Assembly: GCA_030680295.1 (NCBI GenBank)
Contig: JAUXVU010000018.1
Coordinates: forward strand, 558,001 to 622,000
From: Moraxellaceae bacterium
GTDB taxonomy: Bacteria; Pseudomonadota; Gammaproteobacteria; Pseudomonadales; Moraxellaceae
DNA: 64,000 nt
Direction of reading: 5' to 3'
Below, one piece after another: positions 51,816-60,693 of this stretch. Under the pieces are notes generated by a model. That model saw nothing but the letters and a program-made list of their open reading frames with translations, did not search any database and had not been told where the DNA came from. Every line of letters begins with the position of its first letter. The stretch's first letter is position 1. A program made the position numbers and the translations under genes.

Positions 51816-52886
51816 ATGTCATCTAAAGTGCCTGCCTCTAAAGTACCGATGCGCATTGGTGACGCTAGCCTGCAAATGCTCAGCATGATGATGCGTGCCA
51901 GTGAGTTACCGACGTCTCAATGGGATGATGTCATTAAGCGTTATGTCCGCGCCCCGCTACCACCATTAGACACTCCCGGTGCGATCTGTGACCTGACTGA
52001 CATCATGCGTTTGGGTGAAGCACTGACACGTATTAGTCCAGTGGGTGATCGCTTAGGCCTAGTCATGGGACAAATGTGCCAAGACACCGATCTTGGCCTT
52101 GCTGGGCAAATTGCTCGCACTGCCCCTAACTTACAAGAAGCATTAAAACAGTTTGTGCACTATCACCCGCTAAGTGCACGCTGCTATCGCGGCAACCCTA
52201 GCCTTTATTTAGGTCATGCACCGGCATTACGCTTTTACTCAATCGCGCCCTACAGCCGCTATAACCGCTTTGTTGTCGACTCCACCTTATGTTCATGGCA
52301 GCAGTTGATAAACCAATTATGTGTATGTGGCCGTACTGACGCTATCCTCGCGGTAGATATTGAATATGACGTGTGTGACTACGCTACTGATGTGCGCAAT
52401 ACGTTCGCCTTACCCACGCAGTTTGGCCAACGTCACAATCAATTACTGATCAACCCACAGGCTCTGTTATGGCCCGTACTCACAGCACAGGCCGAACTTC
52501 ATCATCAATTAAAACAACTGGGTGATCAGTTATTGCATCAATTAGCGGCCAACGCCACCTTAACTGGGCGGGTAAAACACTGGCTGGGGCCAAGACTACA
52601 AGGCCAATCACCAACACTCGAAGCGGCTGCCGAAGCCATGGGCATGGCGGCATGGACATTGCGCCGTCGGCTACAGGATGAAAACAGTAGTTATCAGCAT
52701 TTGCTGGATGATTTACGGCGGGACTTGGCGGTTGCCCACATACGCGAGACCACCTTAAGTTTTGGTGAGGTGGCGTTTATGTTGGGATTTTCTAGCCCTG
52801 GGGCGTTTCAGCGGGCTTTTAAGCGTTGGACTAGCGATACACCGGGGGATTTTCGCAAACGTTACAACCAAACTCGCGTAACTTAG
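51816..52886 (+). CDS. AraC-family transcriptional regulator
   Basis: A 356-residue regulator. The N-terminal arabinose-binding-like domain (about 30-220; GLAGQIARTAPNLQEALKQFVHYHPL) and the C-terminal AraC/XylS HTH (about 260-350; TLEAAAEAMGMAAWTLRRRLQDENSSYQHLLDDLRRDLAVAHI ... LSFGEVAFMLGFSSPGAFQRAFKRWTSDTPGDFR) are clear in shorter pieces such as LGFSSPGAFQRAFKRW. This architecture resembles OruR/ArgR-like and other long AraC proteins. The regulon is not evident; neighbours are nadK and a pterin-enzyme homologue. Confidence 0.9.
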   Translation: MSSKVPASKVPMRIGDASLQMLSMMMRASELPTSQWDDVIKRYVRAPLPPLDTPGAICDLTDIMRLGEALTRISPVGDRLGLVMGQMCQDTDLGLAGQIARTAPNLQEALKQFVHYHPLSARCYRGNPSLYLGHAPALRFYSIAPYSRYNRFVVDSTLCSWQQLINQLCVCGRTDAILAVDIEYDVCDYATDVRNTFALPTQFGQRHNQLLINPQALLWPVLTAQAELHHQLKQLGDQLLHQLAANATLTGRVKHWLGPRLQGQSPTLEAAAEAMGMAAWTLRRRLQDENSSYQHLLDDLRRDLAVAHIRETTLSFGEVAFMLGFSSPGAFQRAFKRWTSDTPGDFRKRYNQTRVT

Positions 52887-52966
52887 AGTTCGGTTGCATC
52901 GTCGTTTAGCAGGTCATCATTTAGAAAGTCGTCAGACTCCCAATAATCTTCTCGTTCCATATCCAT
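52883..52966 (-). CDS. putative 27-residue acidic small protein
   Basis: A short open frame, MDMEREDYWESDDFLNDDLL then NDDATEL, 11 of 27 residues Asp or Glu, only one Arg. GAGAGAAC precedes the ATG at usable distance. A 10-bp hairpin ends just upstream. Its stop overlaps the convergent araC-type stop. I do not recognise a family. The acidic, non-repetitive sequence and ribosome site favour a real gene, but ORFs of this size arise by chance. Confidence 0.4.
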   Translation of the reverse strand: MDMEREDYWESDDFLNDDLLNDDATEL

Positions 52967-52975
52967 TATCGTTCT

Positions 52976-53009
52976 CTCTGTTGTTGTTTGCTTAACCATA
53001 ACAACAGAG
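52976..53009 (-). other. hairpin upstream of the small acidic ORF
   Basis: CTCTGTTGTT and AACAACAGAG form a perfect 10-bp stem with a 14-base loop. On the minus strand it ends at the purine-rich ribosome site of the 27-residue ORF. It has no U-tract on either strand, so it is not an obvious terminator of the araC-type gene. Confidence 0.55.
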
Positions 53010-53047
53010 CCAGATGACCATATGATGACAGTATTGGCTGATTAGGG

Positions 53048-53641
53048 CTATTTGACCTGCAAAGTCACCTCAGGATTTTGTCGACGCTGCCCCGCCAAAA
53101 TTTGCTGCCACAACGTCGGCTCAGGCCATTCCGCACACACTTGATCAGAAAACACGATACGCTCTAGCGGTAACTCGCCCATGCGTGGGTTTGTTATATC
53201 TTCTCGGAAACACTGGGCATACCCAGTGGCCGTCTCATGCACAATGACTGAGTGCAGCGTGACATCTTGCTCACCATTAACCATGTCTGTTAGCGCTAAA
53301 ACACGATCAACCATGGCAAAAATAACGCGGGAAAACTGCTCGGCCGAAGGTGAGATCGGCAATGACACCCAGCGCGCACTAAATTGCTTACACGCAGCAA
53401 TGTATTTAGGGTCGTCTTTATCCCAAAACGCCACGGCATGATCAAAGCTATCAATCAGGTTGCGTATATCACCCTTCATCAAACCAAAGTCGTAGACCAT
53501 CTGGCCATGATCTAAAGCCTGAGCAGAGAGCAAAACCTCTACTTGATAACTGTGGCCATGAATCGAGCGACGGCAGCGGTCGCTGCTGCAGTTGCGCACG
53601 ATATGGGCGTTTTCAAAGCGAAACAACTTACGAATCAGCAT
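53048..53641 (-). CDS. 6-pyruvoyl-tetrahydropterin synthase / QueD-family protein
   Basis: A 197-residue member of the PTPS/QueD fold, longer than classic QueD of about 120. Zinc histidines are in ENAHIVRNC and IHGHSY. A cysteine precedes HGH by one more residue than in E. coli QueD. DH of the catalytic pair is in SFDHAVAF, and HETATGYA is the late pterin-anchoring glutamate motif. May make 6-carboxytetrahydropterin for queuosine or a pterin; no other que genes are here. Confidence 0.8.
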   Translation of the reverse strand: MLIRKLFRFENAHIVRNCSSDRCRRSIHGHSYQVEVLLSAQALDHGQMVYDFGLMKGDIRNLIDSFDHAVAFWDKDDPKYIAACKQFSARWVSLPISPSAEQFSRVIFAMVDRVLALTDMVNGEQDVTLHSVIVHETATGYAQCFREDITNPRMGELPLERIVFSDQVCAEWPEPTLWQQILAGQRRQNPEVTLQVK

Positions 53642-53777
53642 GCCTAAGCTCTGGCGGTTAATGTTTGACTAGTCTACCAAAGCCAGCGGTCTGTCAGTGG
53701 GCTTTTTCGGTCGCATCTTGTTTTCCGGAAGTGTAGAATCCAACACGTTAAATTTGTCGCCCACCTAGGAGTTTTTT

Positions 53778-54764
53778 ATGAAGCAGCCCGTTCGTGTTGC
53801 CGTTACCGGTGCCGCTGGTCAAATCGGCTATAGCCTGTTATTCCGTATTGCCTCTGGCGAAATGCTAGGCAAAGACCAACCGGTTATTTTGCAAATGTTA
53901 GAAGTGCCATTCGAAAAAGCCCAAGCCGCTCTGAAAGGCGTGATGATGGAGCTGGAAGATTGCGCATTCCCATTGCTGGCAGGCATGGTGGGTACTGATG
54001 ACCCGAAAGTTGCATTCAAAGATGCTGACTATGCATTGTTAGTTGGCTCACGTCCGCGCGGCCCTGGCATGGAGCGTTCGGAATTGCTGTCAGTCAACGG
54101 TGAAATCTTCATCGGCCAAGGCAAAGCATTAAACGAAGTTGCTTCACGCAATGTAAAAGTACTGGTTGTTGGCAACCCAGCTAACACCAACGCCTACATC
54201 GCCATGAAGTCTGCACCTGATCTGCCAGCGAAAAACTTCACTGCCATGTTGCGTTTAGACCACAACCGCGCGCTGTCACAACTGGCTGCCAAAACTGGCA
54301 AAGCCGTTGCTGACATCGAAAAAATGGTTGTTTGGGGTAATCACAGCCCAACCATGTACGCTGACTACCGTTTTGCCACCATCAAGGGCGAAAGCGTAAA
54401 AACCATGATTAACGATGCCGAATGGAACCGCGACGTGTTCCTGCCAACAGTCGGCAAACGTGGCGCCGCCATTATCGCCGCTCGTGGCCTGTCTTCAGCA
54501 GCTTCTGCTGCTAACGCGGCCATCGACCACATGCGCGACTGGGCCCTAGGCACCAATGGCAAGTGGGTCACCATGGGTGTTCCTTCTGATGGCTCTTACG
54601 GCATCCCAGAAGGCATCATGTACGGCGTGCCAGTCACCTGTGAAGGTGGTGAGTACAAGCGTGTTGAAGGTCTAGAAATTGATGCTTTCAGCCGCGAACG
54701 TATGGATATCACACTGAACGAACTGCTGGAAGAGCGTGACGGCGTAAGCCACCTGCTCGGCTAA
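53778..54764 (+). CDS. mdh: malate dehydrogenase
   Basis: NAD-dependent TCA-cycle enzyme of 328 residues, the cytosolic-type group found in Acinetobacter and related bacteria. [24 protein letters not shown] at the N-terminus, substrate arginines in [29 protein letters not shown], and the catalytic histidine in [20 protein letters not shown] precedes the ATG. Followed by a strong terminator. P. aeruginosa lacks this gene as I recall, which helps place the organism. Confidence 0.96.
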   Translation: MKQPVRVAVTGAAGQIGYSLLFRIASGEMLGKDQPVILQMLEVPFEKAQAALKGVMMELEDCAFPLLAGMVGTDDPKVAFKDADYALLVGSRPRGPGMERSELLSVNGEIFIGQGKALNEVASRNVKVLVVGNPANTNAYIAMKSAPDLPAKNFTAMLRLDHNRALSQLAAKTGKAVADIEKMVVWGNHSPTMYADYRFATIKGESVKTMINDAEWNRDVFLPTVGKRGAAIIAARGLSSAASAANAAIDHMRDWALGTNGKWVTMGVPSDGSYGIPEGIMYGVPVTCEGGEYKRVEGLEIDAFSRERMDITLNELLEERDGVSHLLG

Positions 54765-54777
54765 TTTCAGCTGATGT

Positions 54778-54808
54778 AAAAAAAGCCCGCATTTATGCGG
54801 GCTTTTTT
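54778..54808. terminator. bidirectional intrinsic terminator after mdh
   Basis: AAAAGCCCGCAT and ATGCGGGCTTTT form a long stem with a two-base loop, followed by T-runs in both directions. Serves mdh and the convergent rraA-like gene. Confidence 0.93.
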
Positions 54809-54827
54809 ATTGCTTTACCATCTACCG

Positions 54828-55307
54828 TTAAAGCAGCGCCTTAGTCGATACAATCACGCCATTGTTATCGGCATAAACGTAATCACCGGGCATAAACGTC
54901 ACACCTGCAAAGGTCACCGGCACATCGGTTTCACCAATGCCCTTGCGCACACTTTTAAGCGGAATCGATGCTAAGGCTTGAATGCCCAGATTGAGTTCAG
55001 CAAGTGCATCCACATCACGCACACAACCATAAATAATCACACCGGACCAACCGTGCTTCACCGCACTCTCGCCAATCAAGTCGCCCATTAAGGCGCAACG
55101 CATAGAACCACCGCCATCAACCACCAGCACTCGACCATTGCCGGGCATTGCCAACAATTCTTTAACGCGGGAGTTATCTTCGTGACATTTGACTGTGACA
55201 ATTTCACCACCAAAGGCATTCACACCGCCAAAATTCATAAACATGGGTTCACAGACGCGCACATCCAGCGGGTTTTCATCACATAAATCACAGGTCACAA
55301 AACTCAT
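54828..55307 (-). CDS. RraA-like protein (RNase E inhibitor / HMG aldolase fold)
   Basis: A 159-residue RraA-fold protein: [39 protein letters not shown] and [16 protein letters not shown] are family hallmarks. It could inhibit RNase E or act as 4-hydroxy-4-methyl-2-oxoglutarate/oxaloacetate aldolase; G-D-x-x and the R of YGCVRD in the aldolase site are present. Ten bases after the NAD-binding gene. Confidence 0.88.
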   Translation of the reverse strand: MSFVTCDLCDENPLDVRVCEPMFMNFGGVNAFGGEIVTVKCHEDNSRVKELLAMPGNGRVLVVDGGGSMRCALMGDLIGESAVKHGWSGVIIYGCVRDVDALAELNLGIQALASIPLKSVRKGIGETDVPVTFAGVTFMPGDYVYADNNGVIVSTKALL

Positions 55308-55317
55308 AAATTTCTCC

Positions 55318-55983
55318 TTATATTGAACGATTAGCTAAAGCTTCCATCTGCTCACTAGTGAAACGGTGTACACCATTGGCCGAATCACGTGCAGCAGACA
55401 CCATGGCCTTGGCCACTGTTGAAGCGGAAATAGCACGATATTTACGCAATGGTCCAAGCATCAACAGTGATAACGGTTTGAGCACAACCTCGCCAAGGGT
55501 TTCACCTAGGCGAAACTCTTCACGGCTACCGGTCAACAACGATGGTTGTAACAACACCAGTCGGTCAAAGCTCATGGTTTCAAGTGCAACTTCGACTTCA
55601 CCTTTCACCCGGCTATAAAACATAGACGCTTTGGGATGCGCACCAATTGCTGAAATACTTAAAAACTGAGTAGCGCCGGCGCGCTTAGCCAGCTGGGCAG
55701 TCGCAAATACGGCATGCTGATCCACAGCCCTGAATGCCGCTGTGTTACCGGCTTTTTTGATGGTGGTGCCTAGGCAGTTAAAGGCAGTATCAACTTCACT
55801 ATTTAGGCTAAAGCCACCTAAGTTGGTCACGTCAACTTCATGCACCTGCATTTTTGAGTGGGTAAAAGGCAGTGGTCGGCGAGATAACACATGCACTTGT
55901 GCAACGTCGTCGCAGGCTAATAACTCAGCCAATACGATTTGCCCAACTAAACCGGTGGCACCTGCTATCACTACATTACGCAT
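55318..55983 (-). CDS. atypical SDR / NAD(P)-binding protein (Htatip2-like)
   Basis: A 221-residue Rossmann protein. [15 protein letters not shown] is the cofactor motif; [15 protein letters not shown] and [24 protein letters not shown] resemble the oxidoreductase HTATIP2/YbjT group, with YSRVKGE holding a Y-x3-K pair. Substrate unknown. Upstream of rraA-like and probably in the same transcript. Confidence 0.82.
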   Translation of the reverse strand: MRNVVIAGATGLVGQIVLAELLACDDVAQVHVLSRRPLPFTHSKMQVHEVDVTNLGGFSLNSEVDTAFNCLGTTIKKAGNTAAFRAVDQHAVFATAQLAKRAGATQFLSISAIGAHPKASMFYSRVKGEVEVALETMSFDRLVLLQPSLLTGSREEFRLGETLGEVVLKPLSLLMLGPLRKYRAISASTVAKAMVSAARDSANGVHRFTSEQMEALANRSI

Positions 55984-56057
55984 GACGCTAACACTCCAAG
56001 AAAAGACAACTTTACCGCGGACTTAGCGTTTGTCACAATCGCCAAATATCTAGGTAA

Positions 56058-56750
56058 ATGAACATGTATTTTTTACACCGACCCTCTTTGTCAGCACTCG
56101 TACTAATTTGCTGTGTTTCGACGACGGCGAACGCTCAATACTTATATCAGTTTGAGTCAAAAAGTGGTGAGCGCTTATTAACCAATCAGGTTGATCAAGG
56201 CAAACGCCCCGTTGGTGCCGGCAATCAGCATTTCACACGGCAAGTCAAAGTCACTTGGTATCCAGACACCAACGTTCATCGTTATGGCAACTGGGGCGAC
56301 AATGAGGCCGCTGTTCGCCCCAGCATGAGCAAAAACCGTAACGCCTTTGATGAGCTAATTCGCCAAGCCGCTAATAAGTACCAGCTTGATTTTGGCCTCA
56401 TCAAAGCCATCATTCATACCGAGTCAGGCTTTAACCCGAATGCCAAGTCTGGTCCGGGCGCACAAGGCTTAATGCAACTGATGCCGGCAACCGCCGCACG
56501 ATATAACGTGGCCAACGTCTGGGACCCTGCTCAAAATATTGAGGCTGGCAGCCGACACTTTCGCCACTTACTTAATCGGTATGATGATTTGACCTTAGCA
56601 CTAGCGGCTTATAACGCGGGCGAAGGCAATGTCCGAAAATACAACGGGGTGCCACCGTTTGCGGAAACACGCGATTACATTCAACGTGTTACCGGACGTT
56701 ATCAGCGCTTATATGGTGGTGGTACACGCTTAGGCGCCGTCACACCGTAA
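56058..56750 (+). CDS. lytic transglycosylase, SLT domain
   Basis: A 230-residue exported protein with a signal peptide (cleavage likely after TTANA at about 26). The SLT domain (about 95-215) carries the catalytic glutamate in IIHTESGFNPNAKSGPGAQGLMQLMPATA, plus LALAAYNAGEGNVRKYNG. A short DUF4124-like N-terminal region (YLYQFESKSGERLLTNQ) precedes it. The 3' end overlaps the convergent Rieske gene by 11 bases. Start ATG could be two codons later. Confidence 0.92.
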   Translation: MNMYFLHRPSLSALVLICCVSTTANAQYLYQFESKSGERLLTNQVDQGKRPVGAGNQHFTRQVKVTWYPDTNVHRYGNWGDNEAAVRPSMSKNRNAFDELIRQAANKYQLDFGLIKAIIHTESGFNPNAKSGPGAQGLMQLMPATAARYNVANVWDPAQNIEAGSRHFRHLLNRYDDLTLALAAYNAGEGNVRKYNGVPPFAETRDYIQRVTGRYQRLYGGGTRLGAVTP

Positions 56751-57060
56751 TGGTTTCGCTATCCACACCAATACGGTTGCCATCAAAAACTAAGGGGTAA
56801 TGTACTAAACAAGGCCCGGGCCCTGGCAGCCGACATTGGCCACTGAGCACATCAAACGACCAGCCATGCTGCGGACAGCGCAACACCGTACCGTTTAAGT
56901 CACCATCTGCTAAGGCATGGCCACGATGCGGGCATTGATTACGTATCAGCTTGGGCTGACCCTCAACTTGCAGCAATAACAACGGCACACCATTAATGAC
57001 AAACTCGCGACGGTAACCGTCTTCCAGAAACATCAATTTTTCTAAGGCCACGAAGGTCAT
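56740..57060 (-). CDS. Rieske [2Fe-2S] protein
   Basis: A 106-residue single-domain Rieske ferredoxin. Cluster ligands are CPHRGH and CPQHGW with the usual separation. No signal peptide, so cytoplasmic; similar to the small ferredoxin subunits of non-haem iron enzymes. GGTGGAA precedes the ATG. No oxygenase gene is adjacent. Confidence 0.9.
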   Translation of the reverse strand: MTFVALEKLMFLEDGYRREFVINGVPLLLLQVEGQPKLIRNQCPHRGHALADGDLNGTVLRCPQHGWSFDVLSGQCRLPGPGPCLVHYPLVFDGNRIGVDSETITV

Positions 57061-57102
57061 TTTTCCACCGCTCTGATATTGCCAATAAAAAACATCACCA
57101 GA

Positions 57103-57139
57103 AAAAACGGCCCTGTGAATTCACACAGAGCCGTTTTTA
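57103..57139. terminator. bidirectional terminator between ppsA and Rieske gene
   Basis: AAAACGGC/CTGTG pairs with CACAG/GCCGTTTT over a short loop containing GAATT, with one mismatched pair. Flanking A and T runs fit termination of ppsA on the minus strand, 15 bases after its stop. Confidence 0.85.
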
Positions 57140-57153
57140 TTCACACGTTTTGC

Positions 57154-59526
57154 TTACTTACCATGCGACTGCGCAAGGAAGAACCACGTATCCAACACTG
57201 AGTCTGGGTTCAACGACACTGAATCAATGCCCTGCTCCATTAACCACTGTGCCAAATCTGGGTGATCCGATGGGCCTTGGCCACAGATACCGATGTACTT
57301 ATCGGCAGCGCGACAGGCTTGAATTGCACGTGACAGCAAGAACTTCACGGCTGGATCACGCTCATCAAACAGGTGCGACACAATGCCGGAGTCACGGTCC
57401 AGACCCAATGTGAGCTGAGTCAAATCGTTTGAACCAATCGAGAAACCGTCAAAATGTTGCAGGAACTCTTCAGCCATGATGGCGTTGGTTGGCAGCTCAC
57501 ACATCATGATGATGCGCAGACCATTTTCACCACGCTTCAAGCCCTTGGCAGCCAGCAGCTCGATAACTTTAGCTGCACCTGATGGTGTACGAACAAACGG
57601 AATCATGATTTCGACGTTAGTCAAACCCATGGTGTCGCGTACTTTTTTCAAGGCGCGCACTTCCAGTTCAAAACAGTCACGGAAGTTATCCGAGATATAA
57701 CGGCTGGCGCCACGGAAACCCAACATCGGGTTTTCTTCGTGTGGCTCATAAAGTTTGCCGCCAATCAGGTTGGCATATTCGTTGGACTTAAAGTCCGACA
57801 TACGCACAATCACTTTTTTCGGGTAGAACGCCGCGGCCAATGTCGCGATGCCTTCAGTCAGTTTTTCAACATAGAAATCGACTGGTGAAGCATAACCTGC
57901 AGCACGCTGATCAACTGCCTGCTTAATGTCACGTGGCAAGCTGTCATAGTTAATCAAGGCTTTCGGGTGAACACCGATCATGCGGTTAATAATAAACTCT
58001 AAACGCGCCAAGCCAACGCCTTCGTTTGGCAGTGTCGCAAAGTCAAAGGCACGGTCAGGGTTACCCACGTTCATCATAATTTTGAACGGCAGCTTAGGCA
58101 TGGACTCAATCGAGTTCTTCTGCACTTCAAACGCCAACAGACCTTCATAAATAAAGCCAGTGTCGCCTTCAGCACAAGACGCCGTCACTTCCATACCATC
58201 AGTTAAAACATCGGTCGCATTACCACAACCGACAATAGCGGGCACACCCAGTTCACGCGCAATAATGGCAGCGTGGCAAGTACGACCACCACGGTTAGTG
58301 ATAATCGCGCTGGCGCGCTTCATGACCGGTTCCCAATCAGGATCGGTCATGTCAGAGACCAACACATCGCCGTCTTGGACTTTGTCCATTTCTTTGATGG
58401 AGCGCACCACACGTACCACACCAGAGCCAATGCGCTGACCAATTGAACGGCCTTCGCACAATACTTTGCCTTCTTGCTTGAGCAAGTAGCGCTCCATGGT
58501 GCCGACATGCTGACGGCTTTTTACAGTCTCTGGACGAGCTTGAACGATGTAGACCTTGCCATCATCGCCATCTTTAGCCCACTCGATATCCATCGGTGCG
58601 CCGTAATGCTTTTCGATAATCAGTGCCTGACGTGACAGTTCTTCCACTTCCGCATCGGTAATGGCAAAACGTGCACGATCCGCTTTATCAACATCAACAA
58701 TCTTAGTAGAACGACCAGCAGCACCGCTGTCGGCATAAATCATTTGCTGCGCTTTGGTGCCTAAGTTACGACGCAACACCGCTGGACGACCGGCTTCCAA
58801 AGTTGCTTTGTGCACGTAGAATTCGTCTGGGTTTACTGCACCCTGCACCACCATTTCGCCCAAACCAAATGAGGCAGTGATAAACACCACATCACGGAAA
58901 CCAGATTCAGTGTCTAAGGTAAACATCACACCAGCAGAACCCGTTTCTGAACGCACCATGCGTTGGATACCGGCAGACAAAGCCACCAGTTTGTGTTCAA
59001 AACCTTGGTGTACACGGTAAGAAATTGCGCGGTCATTAAACAAGGAAGCAAACACTTCTTTAATGGCAATCAAAACATTGTCAAAACCACGAATGTTCAA
59101 GAAGGTTTCTTGCTGGCCAGCAAAAGAAGCATCTGGCAAATCTTCGGCAGTAGCAGATGAGCGAATAGCCAACGGCATATTCGGGTTGCCACCGGTTAGT
59201 TCGTCAAACTCAGTACGAACAGCGGCTTCTAATTCAGGCAATAACGGGGTATCAACCACCCATTGACGAATTTTTTTACCTGCTTCAGCCAGTGCCAAGA
59301 CGTCATCAACATTTAAGTTGTCGAGTACATCGTTAATACGCTGGTTAAGCCCGCTTTGTTCCAAAAAGTCACGATAGGCTTGTGCAGTAGTGGCAAAGCC
59401 ACCTGGTACGGATACGCCAGCATTGCTTAAGTTGCTGATCATTTCACCCAGTGAAGCGTTTTTACCGCCGACGACTTCAACGTCATGCTTGCCTAGGTTT
59501 TGAAACTTAATAACGAGCTTATTCAA
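57154..59526 (-). CDS. ppsA: phosphoenolpyruvate synthase
   Basis: Converts pyruvate to PEP for gluconeogenesis; 790 residues. N-terminal ATP-grasp domain ([37 protein letters not shown]), phosphohistidine domain with the swivelling histidine in [20 protein letters not shown] (about 420), and the C-terminal PEP-binding barrel ([18 protein letters not shown]). The start is a TTG (LNKLVIKFQ) eight bases after AAAGGGAG; upstream in-frame sequence has no family match. Divergent from its regulator ppsR. Confidence 0.95.
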   Translation of the reverse strand: MNKLVIKFQNLGKHDVEVVGGKNASLGEMISNLSNAGVSVPGGFATTAQAYRDFLEQSGLNQRINDVLDNLNVDDVLALAEAGKKIRQWVVDTPLLPELEAAVRTEFDELTGGNPNMPLAIRSSATAEDLPDASFAGQQETFLNIRGFDNVLIAIKEVFASLFNDRAISYRVHQGFEHKLVALSAGIQRMVRSETGSAGVMFTLDTESGFRDVVFITASFGLGEMVVQGAVNPDEFYVHKATLEAGRPAVLRRNLGTKAQQMIYADSGAAGRSTKIVDVDKADRARFAITDAEVEELSRQALIIEKHYGAPMDIEWAKDGDDGKVYIVQARPETVKSRQHVGTMERYLLKQEGKVLCEGRSIGQRIGSGVVRVVRSIKEMDKVQDGDVLVSDMTDPDWEPVMKRASAIITNRGGRTCHAAIIARELGVPAIVGCGNATDVLTDGMEVTASCAEGDTGFIYEGLLAFEVQKNSIESMPKLPFKIMMNVGNPDRAFDFATLPNEGVGLARLEFIINRMIGVHPKALINYDSLPRDIKQAVDQRAAGYASPVDFYVEKLTEGIATLAAAFYPKKVIVRMSDFKSNEYANLIGGKLYEPHEENPMLGFRGASRYISDNFRDCFELEVRALKKVRDTMGLTNVEIMIPFVRTPSGAAKVIELLAAKGLKRGENGLRIIMMCELPTNAIMAEEFLQHFDGFSIGSNDLTQLTLGLDRDSGIVSHLFDERDPAVKFLLSRAIQACRAADKYIGICGQGPSDHPDLAQWLMEQGIDSVSLNPDSVLDTWFFLAQSHGK

Positions 59527-59834
59527 GGTGGTACTCCCTTTGTCGTAAAAACGGTCGCCGTGGATCACACGGTCGCGACCAGTGCCTGAAAGATTCTACC
59601 TGATGGTTCGTGCAAATGCGCTGACCTGTCGCCTATCCCCGACGAAGGTTGTAATGCCTATAAACAGCCATGGCAAAGGCTTCCAAATCAGCGATAAACT
59701 ATTGTTTTATATCAAATGATACGACACACTCAGGACACAGATTTGGCAGCAAAACCACACTTCTTATCATTCACAAAAAATATAAGACACATTTTTACAG
59801 TGAATAATGCTAGTTAAACTCACTTGGAGCCATC
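59527..59834. other. ppsA-ppsR intergenic region
   Basis: A 308-base non-coding gap between divergent starts, holding both promoters. The ppsA leader side has CGGTCGC repeated directly at 59552-59558 and 59570-59576, and an inverted GGTCGC/GCGACC and CCGTG/CACGG nest that can form alternative hairpins. The ppsR side is AT-rich; no convincing -35/-10 pair was found. Confidence 0.6.
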
Positions 59835-60665
59835 ATGACCGACAATCTTAAGCGCACTGTTTTCTTTGTTTCAGATGGCACCGGCATCACTGCAGAAACC
59901 CTTGGCCGCAGTTTATTGGCACAATTTGAAAGCATGACCTTTGAAGAAGTCACCGTACCTTTTGTCGACACTCTGGAAAAAGCCGCGCATTTAGTGCGAG
60001 AAATCAACAAGGTCGCTGAAATTGAAGGCTCCCGCCCCATCATTATTGACACCATTGTCGACAAATCCATTCGCAGTGAAATTGCTCAAGCCAATGGTTA
60101 CATGATGGATGTGTTTGAAACATTCGTGGATAGACTACAAGACGAGCTCTGCAGCAAACCCGTTAATGCAGTGGGCAAGTCACACTCCATTATTAATAAC
60201 GCAACCTATAATGTGCGCATTGATGCCGTGCACTTTGCGCTGGACAACGACGATGGTGCTAAAACACGCTATTACGATAAAGCTGACTTAATTTTGGTCG
60301 GCGTATCACGCTCTGGCAAAACCCCAACATCCCTTTATATGGCCCTGCAATTTGGTATTTTTGTTGCCAACTATCCGCTCACCGAAGATGACTTTGACGA
60401 CCTGCGCTTACCGGCCAGTCTGCGCGAACATAAACGTAAGATTTTTGGCTTAACCATTGACCCACAACGACTATCAGCCATTCGTAACGAGCGCCGCGCC
60501 AATTCCACTTATGCGTCATTAAACCAATGCCAAATGGAAACACGCGCCGTTGAAGCAATGTTTAACCGCGAAGGCGTGCCATATATTCAAACTACGCATT
60601 TGTCGATCGAGGAAATTTCAACGCGCATCATGGCGCAAGTTGGCATTAAGCGCCGCGCCGTTTAA
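59835..60665 (+). CDS. ppsR: PEP synthase regulatory protein PpsR (kinase/pyrophosphorylase)
   Basis: DUF299-family bifunctional enzyme of 276 residues that inactivates PEP synthase by ADP-dependent phosphorylation and reactivates it by phosphorolysis. P-loop G156-VSRSGKT163, N-terminal [19 protein letters not shown], and the C-terminal QIT-type end ISTRIM. GGAG precedes the ATG. Divergent to ppsA, the common arrangement. Confidence 0.95.
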   Translation: MTDNLKRTVFFVSDGTGITAETLGRSLLAQFESMTFEEVTVPFVDTLEKAAHLVREINKVAEIEGSRPIIIDTIVDKSIRSEIAQANGYMMDVFETFVDRLQDELCSKPVNAVGKSHSIINNATYNVRIDAVHFALDNDDGAKTRYYDKADLILVGVSRSGKTPTSLYMALQFGIFVANYPLTEDDFDDLRLPASLREHKRKIFGLTIDPQRLSAIRNERRANSTYASLNQCQMETRAVEAMFNREGVPYIQTTHLSIEEISTRIMAQVGIKRRAV

Positions 60666-60693
60666 ACCAACAGCGCAGCGCTTAAAGGATTGA

